This document shows positions 11,290 to 21,857 of a DNA stretch of 64,000 nt, one piece after another. The notes under the pieces were generated by a model. That model made no database searches and was not told where the DNA came from. It saw only the letters and a list, made by a program, of their open reading frames with translations. The position numbers were made by a program, and so were the translations under genes. Source of the stretch: Dryomyza anilis (taxonomy: Eukaryota > Arthropoda > Insecta > Diptera > Dryomyzidae); contig OX638132.1 in assembly GCA_951804985.1 (NCBI GenBank), positions 47,562,476 through 47,626,475 of the forward strand. Reading direction: 5' to 3'. Each line of letters starts with the position of its first letter. Within the stretch, counting starts at the first letter, position 1.

Positions 11290-12570
11290 TGGTAATGAAA
11301 AAGTGGTCCCTACTCCGTCCATGGTTCCCGTTGTGTAACTTGCTATAGTAGATTGGATAGGTAATTATTAGGTCTTTCCAAATAAGTGACCTATATAGTT
11401 GGATCGATACGCTGGAAATTTTTTTAAAATTTTTGAAACTTGCTACAGTAGATCGGATAGGTAATGATTCGGGCTTTCCAAATATGTGACCTACATAGTT
11501 GAATCGATACGCTGGACATTTTTTATGGATTCTTTCAACATGACCATTTACAACGAACAACAAAATGTATATGGAGAAAAAGTAGTGATGATGATTTTTT
11601 CTTTATATAAATATTTTTTTTCGTTGTAAATGGTCCAGATTCAAAAATTCATAAAACATATCCAGCGTATCGATCTAACTATGTAGATCACATATTTGGA
11701 AAACCTTAATCATTACCTATCCAACCTACTATAACAAGTTCCAGCACGGAAACCATGGACGGAGTAGTGGCCACTTCATCATCATGATTTTTTCTTCATA
11801 TAAATATATTTTTCCTTGTAATGATCAAGTTTCAAAAATTCATTTAAATGTCCAGCGTATCGATCCAACTATGTTGATCACATATTTGGAAAACCCTAAT
11901 CATTACCTATACAACCTACTATAACAAATTCCAGCACGGGAACCATGGTCAAGTTTCAAAAATTCATAAAAAATGTACAGCGTATCGATCCAACTATGTA
12001 GGTCACATATTTGGAAAACCCTAATCATTACCTATCCAACCTACTATAACAAGTTCCAGCACGAGGACCATGGACGGAGTAGTGGCCACTTCATCATCAT
12101 TATTTTTTCTTTATATACGTATTTTGTTTCCTTGTAAATGGTCAAGATTCAAAAATTCATAAAAAATGTCCAGCGTATCGACCCAACTATGTAGGTCACA
12201 TATTTGGAAAGCCCTAATCATTACCTATACAACATACTATAACAACTTCTAGCACCGTAACCATGGACGGAGTAGTGGCCACTTCATCATCGTGACTTTT
12301 TCTTCATATACATATTTTTTTTTCGTTGTAAATGTTTCAAAAATTCATAAAAAATATCCAGCTATGTAGGTCACATATTTGGAAATCCCTAATCATTACC
12401 TATCCAACCTACAGTAACAAGTTCCAGCACGGGAACCATGGACGGAGTAGTGGCCACTTCATCAATATAATTTTTTCTTCATATACGTATTTTGTTTTCT
12501 TGTAAATGGTCAAATTTCAAAAATTCATATAAAATGTCCAGCGTATTGATCCAACTATGTAAGTCACATA
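11290..12570. repeat. Inverted and tandem array derived from a LINE 3' end
   Basis: Blocks containing CATATTTGGAAAACCCTAAT, a CCATGGACGGAGTAGTGG box and CCAGCGTATCGATCCAACTA repeat at about 11691, 11881, 12005, 12199 and 12373. The last, at about 12550, breaks off. Spacings of 174-194 bases predominate, with one unit shortened to 124. Two further units at 11300-11560 are in the opposite orientation, making a large hairpin centred near 11600. The repeat matches the 3' end of the I-like LINE (15181-15260: CATATTTGGAAATCCCTATT ... TTCCAGCGCGAAGGTCCTGG). Confidence 0.8.
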
Positions 12571-12795
12571 ACTGAACGGGATGCTTTAACTGATTTGGGA
12601 CGTTGTAGAGCAACCACTCCGTCACCACTCCAGAGGTGTGTTTAGGATCATTGTCCTGCTGGAAGTGGTAAAAAGGCCATATACCCAATTTATTGGCAAT
12701 AAATTGTAGATTTTCTTTTAAAATATTTAAATATGCAAATGTATCCATTCTAGTATCTATGAAAACCAGATTGCCTACTCCGGATGAGGCCATAT
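12570..12795 (-). pseudogene. Tc1-type transposase fragment (minus)
   Basis: Codons read from about 12793 leftwards give MASSGVGNLVFIDTRMD, YLNILKENL, then FQQDNDPKHTSGVVTEWL. This is the middle of a Tc1-family DDE transposase; the D of QQDNDPKH is the second catalytic aspartate. The N-terminal DNA-binding part and the third acidic residue region are missing. A second copy of the same region lies head to head at 12998-13330. Confidence 0.85.
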
Positions 12796-12997
12796 ATCTC
12801 TATACCATCAATTTACTGCCTCCTTACATGGTCAAATTCTTCGATTTAATTTCAGTGTTAGGTTTTCTCTACACTATTTGTGTGGAGAAAGCTGAAATTA
12901 TTAGTGTAACACTGAAATTATTAGTGTAAAGAAAGCCTAACACTGAAATGAATCCGAAAAACTACCCCAACCATCAAACACGAAGCCAGTAATTGTG

Positions 12998-13330
12998 TCA
13001 TTTAATTGGATACAGGGCCTTTTTACCACTTTCAGCAGGAAAATGATCCCAAACACACCTCTGGAGTGGTGACGAAGTGGTGGCTCTACTACGTTCTAAA
13101 TCAGGTAAATTATCTCGTTGAGTTCTCGGATCTCAACCCAATGAAACATTTGTGAGACCACTTAGAAAAAAAATTCGACATCACAACATAACCAACCAAA
13201 ATCAGCTTAAGGCGGTAGTAATTGAGGAGTGGGAAGAGATCGAGAGTCAGAAACAACAATTAAGCTGGATAATTCCATGAAGAACCGATTTAATCAAGTA
13301 GTTATGAATAAAGGAGGACTAACTGCATAT
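12998..13330 (+). pseudogene. Tc1-type transposase fragment (plus), inverted relative to its neighbour
   Basis: The plus strand encodes FQQENDPKHTSGVVTKW, then SDLNPMKHL and, after several stops, the C-terminal tail region. It covers the second catalytic aspartate and the DLNPME-like third block (here DLNPMKH). It shares about 110 bases in inverted orientation with 12570-12795, so the two form an imperfect palindrome around 12800-12990. Confidence 0.8.
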
Positions 13331-13398
13331 TAATGTGCATATTTTCTTATAGAAAAAATATTTTTAACTGTATAAACTATACTGTACGGAAACTTTTT

Positions 13399-14884
13399 AT
13401 ACCCTACACTAAGAGTGAAAGGGTATATTCAGTTTGGTACGCCGTTTGTAACACCCTGAAAAAAGCATCTCCGGTATGGAAAAGTATATATATTCTTGAT
13501 CATCATGACCTCCTGAGTTGATTTAGCGATGTCTATCTGTCCGTCTGTCTGCCTGTTGAAATCACGATTACATATCTTATATATCTAAGCTGTCTGAACA
13601 AGAAAATTGGCATGATAGGTCTATTGTGACCTGAGAACTGACCACTTATGTTCAAATACCTCATATAAAATTTACATCAACAAATCAATTTTACTGCATA
13701 CGTGCTTAGGTAAACTTTACTTGTGGTTCCCAAAAAAAAAATGAAATTCGGTACACCTACCCATTTGTAAATATGGGTATCAAATGAAAGATAATTCTTC
13801 AGGGATGGAAAGTTTGTAGTTGTTTTCAGGATTCGTATACCCTGGTGACCTATATACCACTTAGAATGGTAACCACACATATGTGTAGGGCAGGCATGTG
13901 AAACACGCGGCCCGCCAACATTTCTCTGCGGCCCGCGAAGACTTTTTAAATAATATAAAAAAATATATTTTTAAGAATTGAAAAATTTTAAAAATATTTT
14001 ATTTTCAGGCGTTAAAATGATATTAAATTAAATTACTAATCTTGGTTAAAAACTTATTAATTTAAAAAAAAATCAATATTTTTGTATTTTCGAAAATTTA
14101 ATAATAAGAAATTGATGAGTTTTTAAATTACTAATCTTGGTTAAAAACTTATTAATTTAAAAAAAAAATCAATATTTTTGTATTTTCGAAAATTTAATAA
14201 TAAGAAATTGATGAGTTTTTAATATAGTCTTAATTTATTATCCTAATTTTCATTTTAAATATTATAAATGACTTTGCATAAATGGCATAACAATAATGTT
14301 TACCTTTTTTCGTCATGTAATATTGTTTTATATTCATAAAATTTTAAATGTAATGTAAAGTTTTGAATTTCCCTTGCAGACAAGAGTCTTGCATTGTACA
14401 AATTGGAATTGGATTCATTTTAACATTTTTTTTAGCAACTAAAACTTTTTGTATTGGAGACATTCCACACCAAATCTACCAGAGTTCAAGACTCACGCTC
14501 TCCAGAGATACAGTGGTCCAAAGTTTCAAAAAAATAATTAATAATTACTTTTTGTGGTTGTAGAAAAAAAACTCGACCGTAGAATACTGCAAACCTCGTG
14601 TTAAGTATAGTAAAAAAAACTTCGTCATAACTCTTAAAACCGAACATCTAATCAATGCATTGTCCTTGCAATTTAAATAAATTGTGCATTAAAAGGAACC
14701 CTTTTCAAATTTATATAAATATCAAAATTATATACGATATTTTTAAAACAAACTTTTAAAATATGTTTAGGTATTTTTTGTAACAAAAACCTAAAAAATT
14801 TGATAAGAAGTGATTTATGCCTCGAAGTTTTCTCGAACTAACTTGTATAACAAAAATGAGTTTGACATGCCTGGTGTAGGGTAT
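13399..14884. repeat. Dispersed repeat with ATACCCTACAC inverted ends, split by a hAT element
   Basis: It begins ATACCCTACAC at 13399 and ends GTGTAGGGTAT at 14884, a perfect 11-base inverted end. The part before the nested insertion includes CTGTCCGTCTGTCTGCCTGT and GGTCTATTGTGACCTG. Related pieces are at 52574-52760, 58800-59850 (around another hAT element) and 60960-61130. No coding function is visible. Confidence 0.7.
13891..14873. mobile_element. hAT-type nonautonomous element, 983 bp, perfect 8-base target duplication
   Basis: The ends are CAGGCATGTGAAACACGCGG and, reversed, CAGGCATGTCAAACTCATTT. GTGTAGGG is duplicated at 13883-13890 and 14874-14881. Eight-base duplications and CAG ends are hallmarks of hAT elements. 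Inside, a stretch of about 97 bases is duplicated in tandem (14032-14220). No transposase frame is seen; a 66-codon ORF at 14363-14563 has no known domain. Confidence 0.85.
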
Positions 14885-15179
14885 TTATAGTCGGCTTAGA
14901 ACGACTATAATTTTGATAAACCTAACTATCATACTTTAAAATTTCCCATGTGATCTAACCTTCACAACTGGTTTGGTTTACTTCTTGTATTTATCGAATA
15001 AATGGATTTATTTTTCCTATATTTAAATTAATATATTTATGTTTTGTAATAAAAGTATATCCTTACAAGTGAGCCTTTATAACAAAATATAATTTATCTA
15101 ACTTAAAACTCATAACATGATTATTTAGTGAGATATGTAAAATTGTCGTATTTGTACGGAGACTTTATGGAGTCAGTGT

Positions 15180-15664
15180 ATGTAGGTTACATATTTGGAA
15201 ATCCCTATTCATTAGCTATTCCATTTACTGAATTTCGTTCCAGCGCGAAGGTCCTGGACGGATTCGGAGTCATATATGTGTTCCAATCGGAAGATTTCAT
15301 CCGCTAACATAGCGGCTGTTAACGCTCTTTTAATGCTCTGTACAAAAAATTGGTTTGTGTCTTTGCTAAAAAAATACGTATTTAACTTCACATACCTTAG
15401 AATCTTCATTGTTTTATAATTGGTACAGTCTAATATTTGTTCGAGAGTTATTGTACTTTTGGTAGGAGGACACACTCGTAGAATGTGGTCTTCGGAAAGG
15501 TTCATTTCACAAGTGACACACTGCTTTTGTATTCCATGATCAAATATGTGGTTGGTGCTAAATAGCATTGTGCCTACTCTTAGCCTTGTTAACTTTATAC
15601 ATTCATCACGAGTAAATCTTGTATCATAATTTGTTTTGGTAGTTTTAGAATTGTGTTGCCGCAT
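15180..15664 (-). pseudogene. I-like LINE: C-terminal coding end and 3' UTR
   Basis: A 150-codon open stretch (15664 to 15212) reads FTRDECIKLTRLRVGTMLF, then CVTCEMNLSEDHILRVCP, and ends SVQDLRAGTKFSKWNS. The pattern of a basic LTRLRVG block followed by CxxC...HIL..C is the usual tail after the RT/RNase H part of I- and jockey-type ORF2 proteins. The 3' UTR starts GGAATAGCTAATGAATAGGG. This is the end of the LINE whose RT lies at 16245-17687. Confidence 0.75.
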
Positions 15665-16244
15665 GAAAGACGTAGAGTGATGGGCAAACTTCTCACTTTT
15701 CAGTCACTGTTACTGACCGTTATTGCTACTTTTGAATAACGGTTAAAAATACCTGTTACTTAAATAACTGTTATTTTGATCACAGCTGCGATATTCGCAA
15801 TAACGGGCGTATACCAATCACTGTAGTTATTATTCAAATGAAAAAGAACAGCCTGTTATTGAAAAGTAGAAATAATAAACTGTACTCAAACCTCAGTTGC
15901 AATCACGTGCTTGCCTGTTATTTAAGTATATGAGTAACAGGCTGTTCCTTTTCATTCGAATAATAACTACTGTGATTGCTCGCGAATATTCACAACAAAG
16001 ATACCGGTTGCTGTGAATCACAGCTATTTCTATAACAGGCTGTTATTTTTCATTAGAATAATAACTTCAGTGATTTCACAGCTACTGGTGTATTTCTATT
16101 ACAGGCTGTTCTTTTTCATTCGAATAATAATTACAGTGATTGTTATTTGCCTGTTATTGCGAATATTCAGAACAAATATATCAAAGTAGCAATCACTGCT
16201 ATTTGAGTATTTTGGTAACAGGCTGACACCGTTACTTTTGAGTA
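15665..16244. repeat. Subrepeat block inserted in the I-like LINE
   Basis: At least four diverged copies, in both orientations, of AACAGGCTGTTCTTTTTCAT followed by CGAATAATAACTACAGTGAT. The outer parts carry related CAAAAGTAACGGT and TTTTGAATAACGGT sequences. It splits the LINE ORF between the RT thumb (from 16245) and the C-terminal domain (to 15664), so it is an insertion. The left edge GTGATGGGCAAAC resembles hAT termini, but I could not match the other end. Confidence 0.6.
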
Positions 16245-17687
16245 ACGTTGAAAAAATAACTGTTACCAAAACATCGGCATATGCCTATTTGACTGATCCA
16301 TGTTCGAAACACCTGTCGGTTTTGTTGGAATTGGTACATTTTTAGTACACAGAAGTATAATGATTTGTTTAAGACTACAATATTTTTTAAAATTAGAGTC
16401 AATTTCATCCCCCGCAGCGACCATATCGATTCATGAAGGGCATGTGTAAATATGGTAATTGATTTTACAGCGAGATTTATCGACTTGTTTTGAAATAACC
16501 CATCAAATCTGTGATATCGTGCTTCTATTCGTAGGTCATCAACTGGTGTAGGAACCAGGATACCTGCCACTTTTCTGAAGCATCTATTTAGAGCTGCATT
16601 TATTTTGTTGTTGTTCGTCTGGGATGTCCAACCATATATTGTAAGAAAATACTGGATTATATCTTCTGTCAAAGCACGACAAATTGCAATGGCTGTAAAT
16701 ATGTGTGGATCTTTTTTACTTAAACAAATAACTTTAAGCACATTTTTAATTTTGTTAAGCTTCATTACTATGTTTTTAGTTTGTTCGTTCCACAACGAAT
16801 TTATTTATAATATAACTCCAAGAATTTTTAGTTTAGATTTCATTTGAATATTTCTGTTTCTAAGTGCTATGCATGGTAAAATACATTTATAACTGCCACA
16901 TATGTGAATCACTTCAGTTTTATTTTGTGGTATAACTGTTCCTATTTGCCCATTGTCCAATTTTATTGTCTAAATGATTTAGATGGCTATTAATTTCTAC
17001 TGCTATACTTGATGCCAGTGCACAGATATTATCTGCATATATACCAATAATATCTATACCGACTGTGTGTCTGATGGTTTTCATTAATGTGTTTGCATAA
17101 ACATTATATAATACCACTGATAGTGGAGAACCTGAGGTATTCCATTTTATAAATTGAGGCTTCGTGAAAAATATCCATTTACTTTTAGCTGATTTTCCGG
17201 CGCAATAAAAAGGACAGAATTATCTTTAGAATATTTTTTGGGAAACCCCATTCATTTAACTCTTTTATAACATGCGTTGCTATAACTCTATCAAATGCCT
17301 TTTCGAGATGATCTGACAGAATTACATTATGCCTTTTTTTTTAATATATAATTTTTTATATATTATGAGATAATGTGTGGACACAATGGACAGGTAAAAA
17401 AACGTGCTGCTCTATTTAGTTTTTTCACATTTCCAAATTCTCTTGGTAAAATCTTGTCTAATAGTCTAGACAAAACAGGAAGAAGCGATATTGGGCGGTA
17501 CCCCTCGAGTAAATTTTGATTTTTTCCTGCTTTTGTAATAGGTATTAGACACGAGTGTTTCCAGTCATTTGGATAGGTCCCGTAGTTTAAGATGTATTGC
17601 AGATTCGTTTCTTAAGTATTTGTGATGCATTTTTGTTATAATATACTGTATTGCAGATTCGTTTCTTAAGTATTTGTGATGCATTTT
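16245..17687 (-). pseudogene. I-like LINE: reverse transcriptase
   Basis: On the minus strand, 17600-17140 gives NDWKHSCLIPITKAGK, then EGYRPISLLPVLSRLLDKI, and a decayed palm (KAFDRVIATHVIKELNEWGF in shifted frames). Next, 17117-16920 gives IDIIGIYADNICALASS, where the catalytic YADD has become YADN. Then 16795-16232 gives the thumb (LNKIKNVLKVI, AALNRCFRKVAGILVPTP). Domain order and motifs fit an I-clade LINE. Loss of the second aspartate and several stops show it is inactive. The 5' side is interrupted by the copia-like element at 17688-19134. Confidence 0.8.
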
Positions 17688-17706
17688 TGTTATAATATAC
17701 TGTTGT
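17599..17706. repeat. 54-base tandem duplication across the LTR junction
   Basis: The flank GCAGATTCGTTTCTTAAGTA... plus the first bases of the LTR (TGTTATAATATACTG) appears twice, at 17599 and 17653. The duplicate contains the LINE/LTR junction, so it arose after insertion of the LTR element. Confidence 0.75.
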
Positions 17707-19134
17707 ATAAAAAACATTTTAGATATAGTAATATTTGAGTTTTGTATATTTATGTTATAAATTTTTCACATTCAAATAAATTTTCTGTTTGCGTACAACA
17801 CTCTTTGTTCCTAAAGAATTATTTCAATCACCAAATAACAATAGGTTATGGGCGACCAGCGAAAGGAAGTGCCTCATTGTGCAATTCAATGGAAAGGCGT
17901 ACGAAAACTCGAGTTTCCGGGTAAGGATGTATTTGGACTGAGTTGATGTGTTAGAACGATAAGAACAGGAGAGCAAATCTATATTCAAGGACAAGAGCAC
18001 TGCTAGAGACATGTGGGAAGCTCTGGAGATGTATTCGCCGTAAAGTCAACATCAAGTCAAACAATAATACGGAAGCAGCTGGCTAGATTAAAGCTAGGAG
18101 AAGGCACGACGATGAAGGAGCATTTTATCGATTGATGGCTTTTTGAGGCAATTGAAATCTCCGGATACGACATTGGCAGAAAGTGATCTTGTGTCGCAAT
18201 TATTCATCACACTTCCAGTGAGCTACGACCCATTAGTAACAGCTATCACAGGAGAAGATCTATACAATTAATGTAGCAGAGGCGGTCATCGAAAAGCAAA
18301 TTGCAGGCTTCCTCTCAAGAGCAAACTTGGCAAGTTGGTCGGATTCGAAAAAAGCAGTAAGCTTTATGTGCAGCGTAACGGAGAGAAACCAGACAAGATT
18401 CATGCCTTATGATGAAAGCAAGCATCGCAAGAAGGAATGCGCAAGTGTTGCAAAATAAGTGGGTTCATGGAATTGGAAAGCAGTGCCGGAAGCCATTCAG
18501 TGGTGCGCGAGATCGCAAGCGACCACTTGAGGAGCGAATACAAGAGGAATTTAAGAGGATTAATGTATGCAGTAATGAGCAAGAGGAGGAAAAGAATATT
18601 ATTGTGATTCCTGCAAGTATCATTGCTGAAAGCGATGAGTCTGAAGAGGATATGAAAGTGAAGACGGTAATAGAGGCATAAGAGTAGCTGCGCAAACGCA
18701 CGAATTCTGCGACTAGCCTGAAGAAGCAACATTCATCAGCGCGATCTCATCAAGAAAATAATTTTCCGGACTCGGACGGAGTACAGGTTTCGCAACAGAA
18801 GTGTTCTACAAACGTAACTCCAAGAACGAGATTTAAGATTCGGCGGCTGAGGCCAAGAAGATAAAGAAGCATAAGCAAATGATCTACACACAATAAAGTG
18901 AAACAAATTTCTCCGATTAGATGAACCTGAAATTGTTGGATTAAGAGGGGGGTGTTATAATATACTGATGTATAAAAAAAACACTCCAACATTTTAGATC
19001 TAATAATATTTGAGTTTTGTATATTAATGTGAAAAATTTATGTTATAAATTTTTTCACTTCCAAAAAAAAATGTTCTGTTTGCGTACTACACGCTTTGTT
19101 CCTAAAGTATTGTTTCAATCACCAATTAACAATA
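17688..19134 (+). mobile_element. Short copia-like LTR retrotransposon, nonautonomous
   Basis: LTRs at 17688-17843 and 18953-19134 share TGTTATAATATACTG at their start and AACAATA at their end; the 3' LTR has a small internal insertion. ATTTT flanks both sides as a 5-base target duplication (17683-17687, 19135-19139). The sequence right after the 5' LTR, GGTTATGGGCGACC, resembles the internal tRNA-Met primer site used by copia elements, and AAGAGGGGGG just before the 3' LTR is a polypurine tract. The internal 1.1 kb keeps gag-like phrases (RDMWEAL, LVSQLFITLP region) in broken frames. No integrase or reverse transcriptase is left. A 90-codon frame at 18409-18681 is highly charged and unrecognised. 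It sits inside the I-like LINE. Confidence 0.8.
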
Positions 19135-19139
19135 ATTTT

Positions 19140-20165
19140 TTATCATTAAACATGTGATTTTATCTGTGCCGGGTGAAGTCCCTTTTGAAGTTTTACGTAC
19201 AATATTTAGTTCGGCGAAGCTTACGCAATCAGTCAAATGATCGAATTCATTACCATTAACGGGCATGTTGTCAATTTATTTATTTTTTTTTTTTTTCTAA
19301 AATTAGTTCAGGTTTAAATGAACCGTCAGTACCTATGGATACCCATATCACAGCAAATACATTAGCAATACATTGATCTGCATCTAATATTTTTTACTTT
19401 TTTCATAAAGTCCGAATGTCCATCGTGAGATTTAGTGAATTAAAAAAATTATCCCATGTTAGTTTTTTGGCTTGCTTACAAGCTCATTTGACACATGTCC
19501 ATCTATAGTTGGTCGCATTCGATATAATTCTTGTTCTTTTAAATATGTTCAATGCTTGATATTTTAATCTTATTAATTTTCCAATTTCAGAGTTAAACGA
19601 AACCGAACTGTAACGATTTTCTGGATTTCTACCAATGGGAATGGATTCATATGCAGACATTCTTAAAAAAAATGTTATGTTATCACAGCTGCTTCTTTAT
19701 TTGTGTTTGTGGTTTCAGAAAACATTGCATTAAAGTCAACTGTTTTTTTGCTCAAACAAAGACCAGTCTGCCTTGGAATCTAAAAAACGCGAAATATCCT
19801 TTTTTGTTTTGGTGTTTCATTATTGCACAAAATAATTGGTATATGATCACATACTTCCGGCTGAGGAAAAAAAGACCAGACCAACGTAGGTGCCAGATCT
19901 GTACTGGCCATCGTTACGTCGACTGCTTTTATTGTGTTTATTGTGCTAAATAGTGTAGGCGACCCATCATTTAAAATAGACAGGTACGATCATTTGAAAA
20001 ATTTTCCCATATTATACCACTGAGTTCAAGTGTTTGCGTATGGCGTGTGTTTCTTGTAATGCGATTATATCTGGGTTGTGTTTGGATATTAGTAGTTGTA
20101 AGGCGTATTTATTATTACCTTGTATTTTCCGCTGCAAATTTTTCAAATTTAAGCCTATATCCATT
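19140..20165 (-). pseudogene. I-like LINE: endonuclease region
   Basis: From an ATG at about 20165 the minus strand reads NLKNLQRKIQGNNKYALQLL and ISKHNPDIIALQETH, the standard opening of an I-clade endonuclease (E of LQETH is catalytic in this family). The rest, down to the copia-like insertion, is full of stops, with scattered endonuclease-like phrases. ORF1 of this LINE is not present; a SINE begins about 300 bases upstream. Confidence 0.7.
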
Positions 20166-20477
20166 TTTAAAATATAAATTATATAAAATTTACTTGTTAG
20201 TTTCTGTTTTTCTGCTGTTTAGGGATTATTTTAGTTTACGTAATGTATTTGATGTAATAATTGTATTTAATTGTGGAAATTTATCATATAGAGATGATCT
20301 GGGTGGTGAATTTAGATCGAGTGTCCATAGATTCAATGTTATTGGTATCTGTATCTGCTAAAATTTTGAACTTTCGTATTAAAACTCACAAAGTGACAAC
20401 ACGGCTACCTTTTCAATTCCGTTAGATTGTATGAATTTACCTTCATAACGCTTTGTTCTTCCAATAAAATTGACTTT

Positions 20478-20790
20478 CGCGTTGGACTACGAGCGAAAAG
20501 TGGCTGGTGCGTTCGACTACGAGCCTAAAGGTCTCCGGTTCAATCCCCAGCAACTGCCAACATCTTTTTCATAGAAAACATTTTTCTATGCGACGCTACC
20601 TCTCGTCAGCAAATGGCAAACCTACGAGAGTAAAACATTGTCTATGAAAAGCTCTCACGAGCCGTTCGGATTCGGCATTAAGATGTAGGTCCCACCATTT
20701 TGAGTACAAATATAACACGCACAGCTCAAATGCTGAGAGAGCTCGGCCGAAGTTCTATACAGGACTGCAGCGCCAAACTATTATTATTTA
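20478..20790 (+). mobile_element. tRNA-derived SINE, most complete copy
   Basis: The head contains GTGGCTGGTGCGTTCGACTA and the B box GGTTCAATCC, about 35 bases apart. The body includes a stem-like pair (CATAGAAAACATTTTTCTATG). The tail ends GCAGCGCCAAACTATTATTA. RNA polymerase III transcription is expected from the boxes. The 3' tail probably mimics a partner LINE, which I cannot identify here. Confidence 0.85.
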
Positions 20791-20918
20791 CTCTAAACAT
20801 TTCGGTAATTTTTTTATTCTTACATATTGTTTAAACCACTTTGTGATATTATAAAATTATAATTTAGTCATATATATTTTTAGGCTATTATTTATTTTTT
20901 TTGTAATCTTTTTTTTAA

Positions 20919-21055
20919 TCCACCAAAACCCACTGTGCCCACGGGCCTGGCAAAACATATCAGACATTTAACAATAGTTAGCAAAAAAAGTTTAAGAAAG
21001 GTTTTTGGATCAAAAGATGCAATGTTGCCTGTAGGCAACAGTGGGCATGAAATGG
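20919..21055. mobile_element. 137 bp MITE with TTAA target duplication (piggyBac-type)
   Basis: TTAA flanks both sides (20915-20918 and 21056-21059). The inner ends are similar in inverted orientation: CCCACTGTGCCCACGGGC on the left, and CCCACTGTTGCCTACAGGC when the right end is reversed. TTAA duplication is specific to piggyBac-type transposition. No ORF. Confidence 0.7.
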
Positions 21056-21059
21056 TTAA

Positions 21060-21850
21060 ATAAATTTTAACTCAAATTACAACAAATGAACTTTTAATAT
21101 ATTTTTCATTTTAGCAAGAGGTTTGATGTTTTTTTTTTTTGCATAATCTATATTTTGGTTAAGCAACATTCATAATTTTGAATAATGTTGAAAGCTTAAT
21201 TTTTGAAAGGATACCTGTTTGTGGATTTTTCAGGTTTTACTATAACAACGTTTTGTAGGCCATATGATCAATCAAATCAACACAAAATATTTCAAATATT
21301 TAAAAAATTGTTTCAATTAGTCTCACTGAAGCAAATACAAGCTTTAAATTTATAACTTTAAAAAATATTTCGATTTTGTACAATATTCGGAAGCACTACT
21401 ATTATTTTGAACAGTAACATCCTAATAAACATTTGCCGTTGAATTTAATGGTTTGCAAGTTTAAATCAATCTTTTTTCCCAATTTATTGTGTTGAGAATA
21501 GAGTAGAGAAACGTAATTTAAAAAGTTGTTAAATATAGCATTCTCCACCATAACGTCTTTTTACTGTCTATCCTCTTTATCAATTATATACCAATGTACA
21601 ACTAACTTAAAATATGCACGCATATCGTAGTAGAAGGAAACTTAGAAATCTATTTGAAATACACTAACATTTCAAGCTGAACTATACACATGTTAATGGA
21701 TTGAATTTTAGCTTATATCATAGTTCAAAAATAGCTTAATAGTTCACTTCATATTCATATTTAGCTATACAATTAAACTACACTGCACTGTGGGACAGAA
21801 GTCAATTCTAGGTCGCCGTAAAAGAAGAATTACATATTGATCATCATAAA
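21060..21850. other. AT-rich stretch without recognised features
   Basis: No coding frame, repeat or RNA gene could be supported here. Confidence 0.5.
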
Positions 21851-21857
21851 TAGATCT

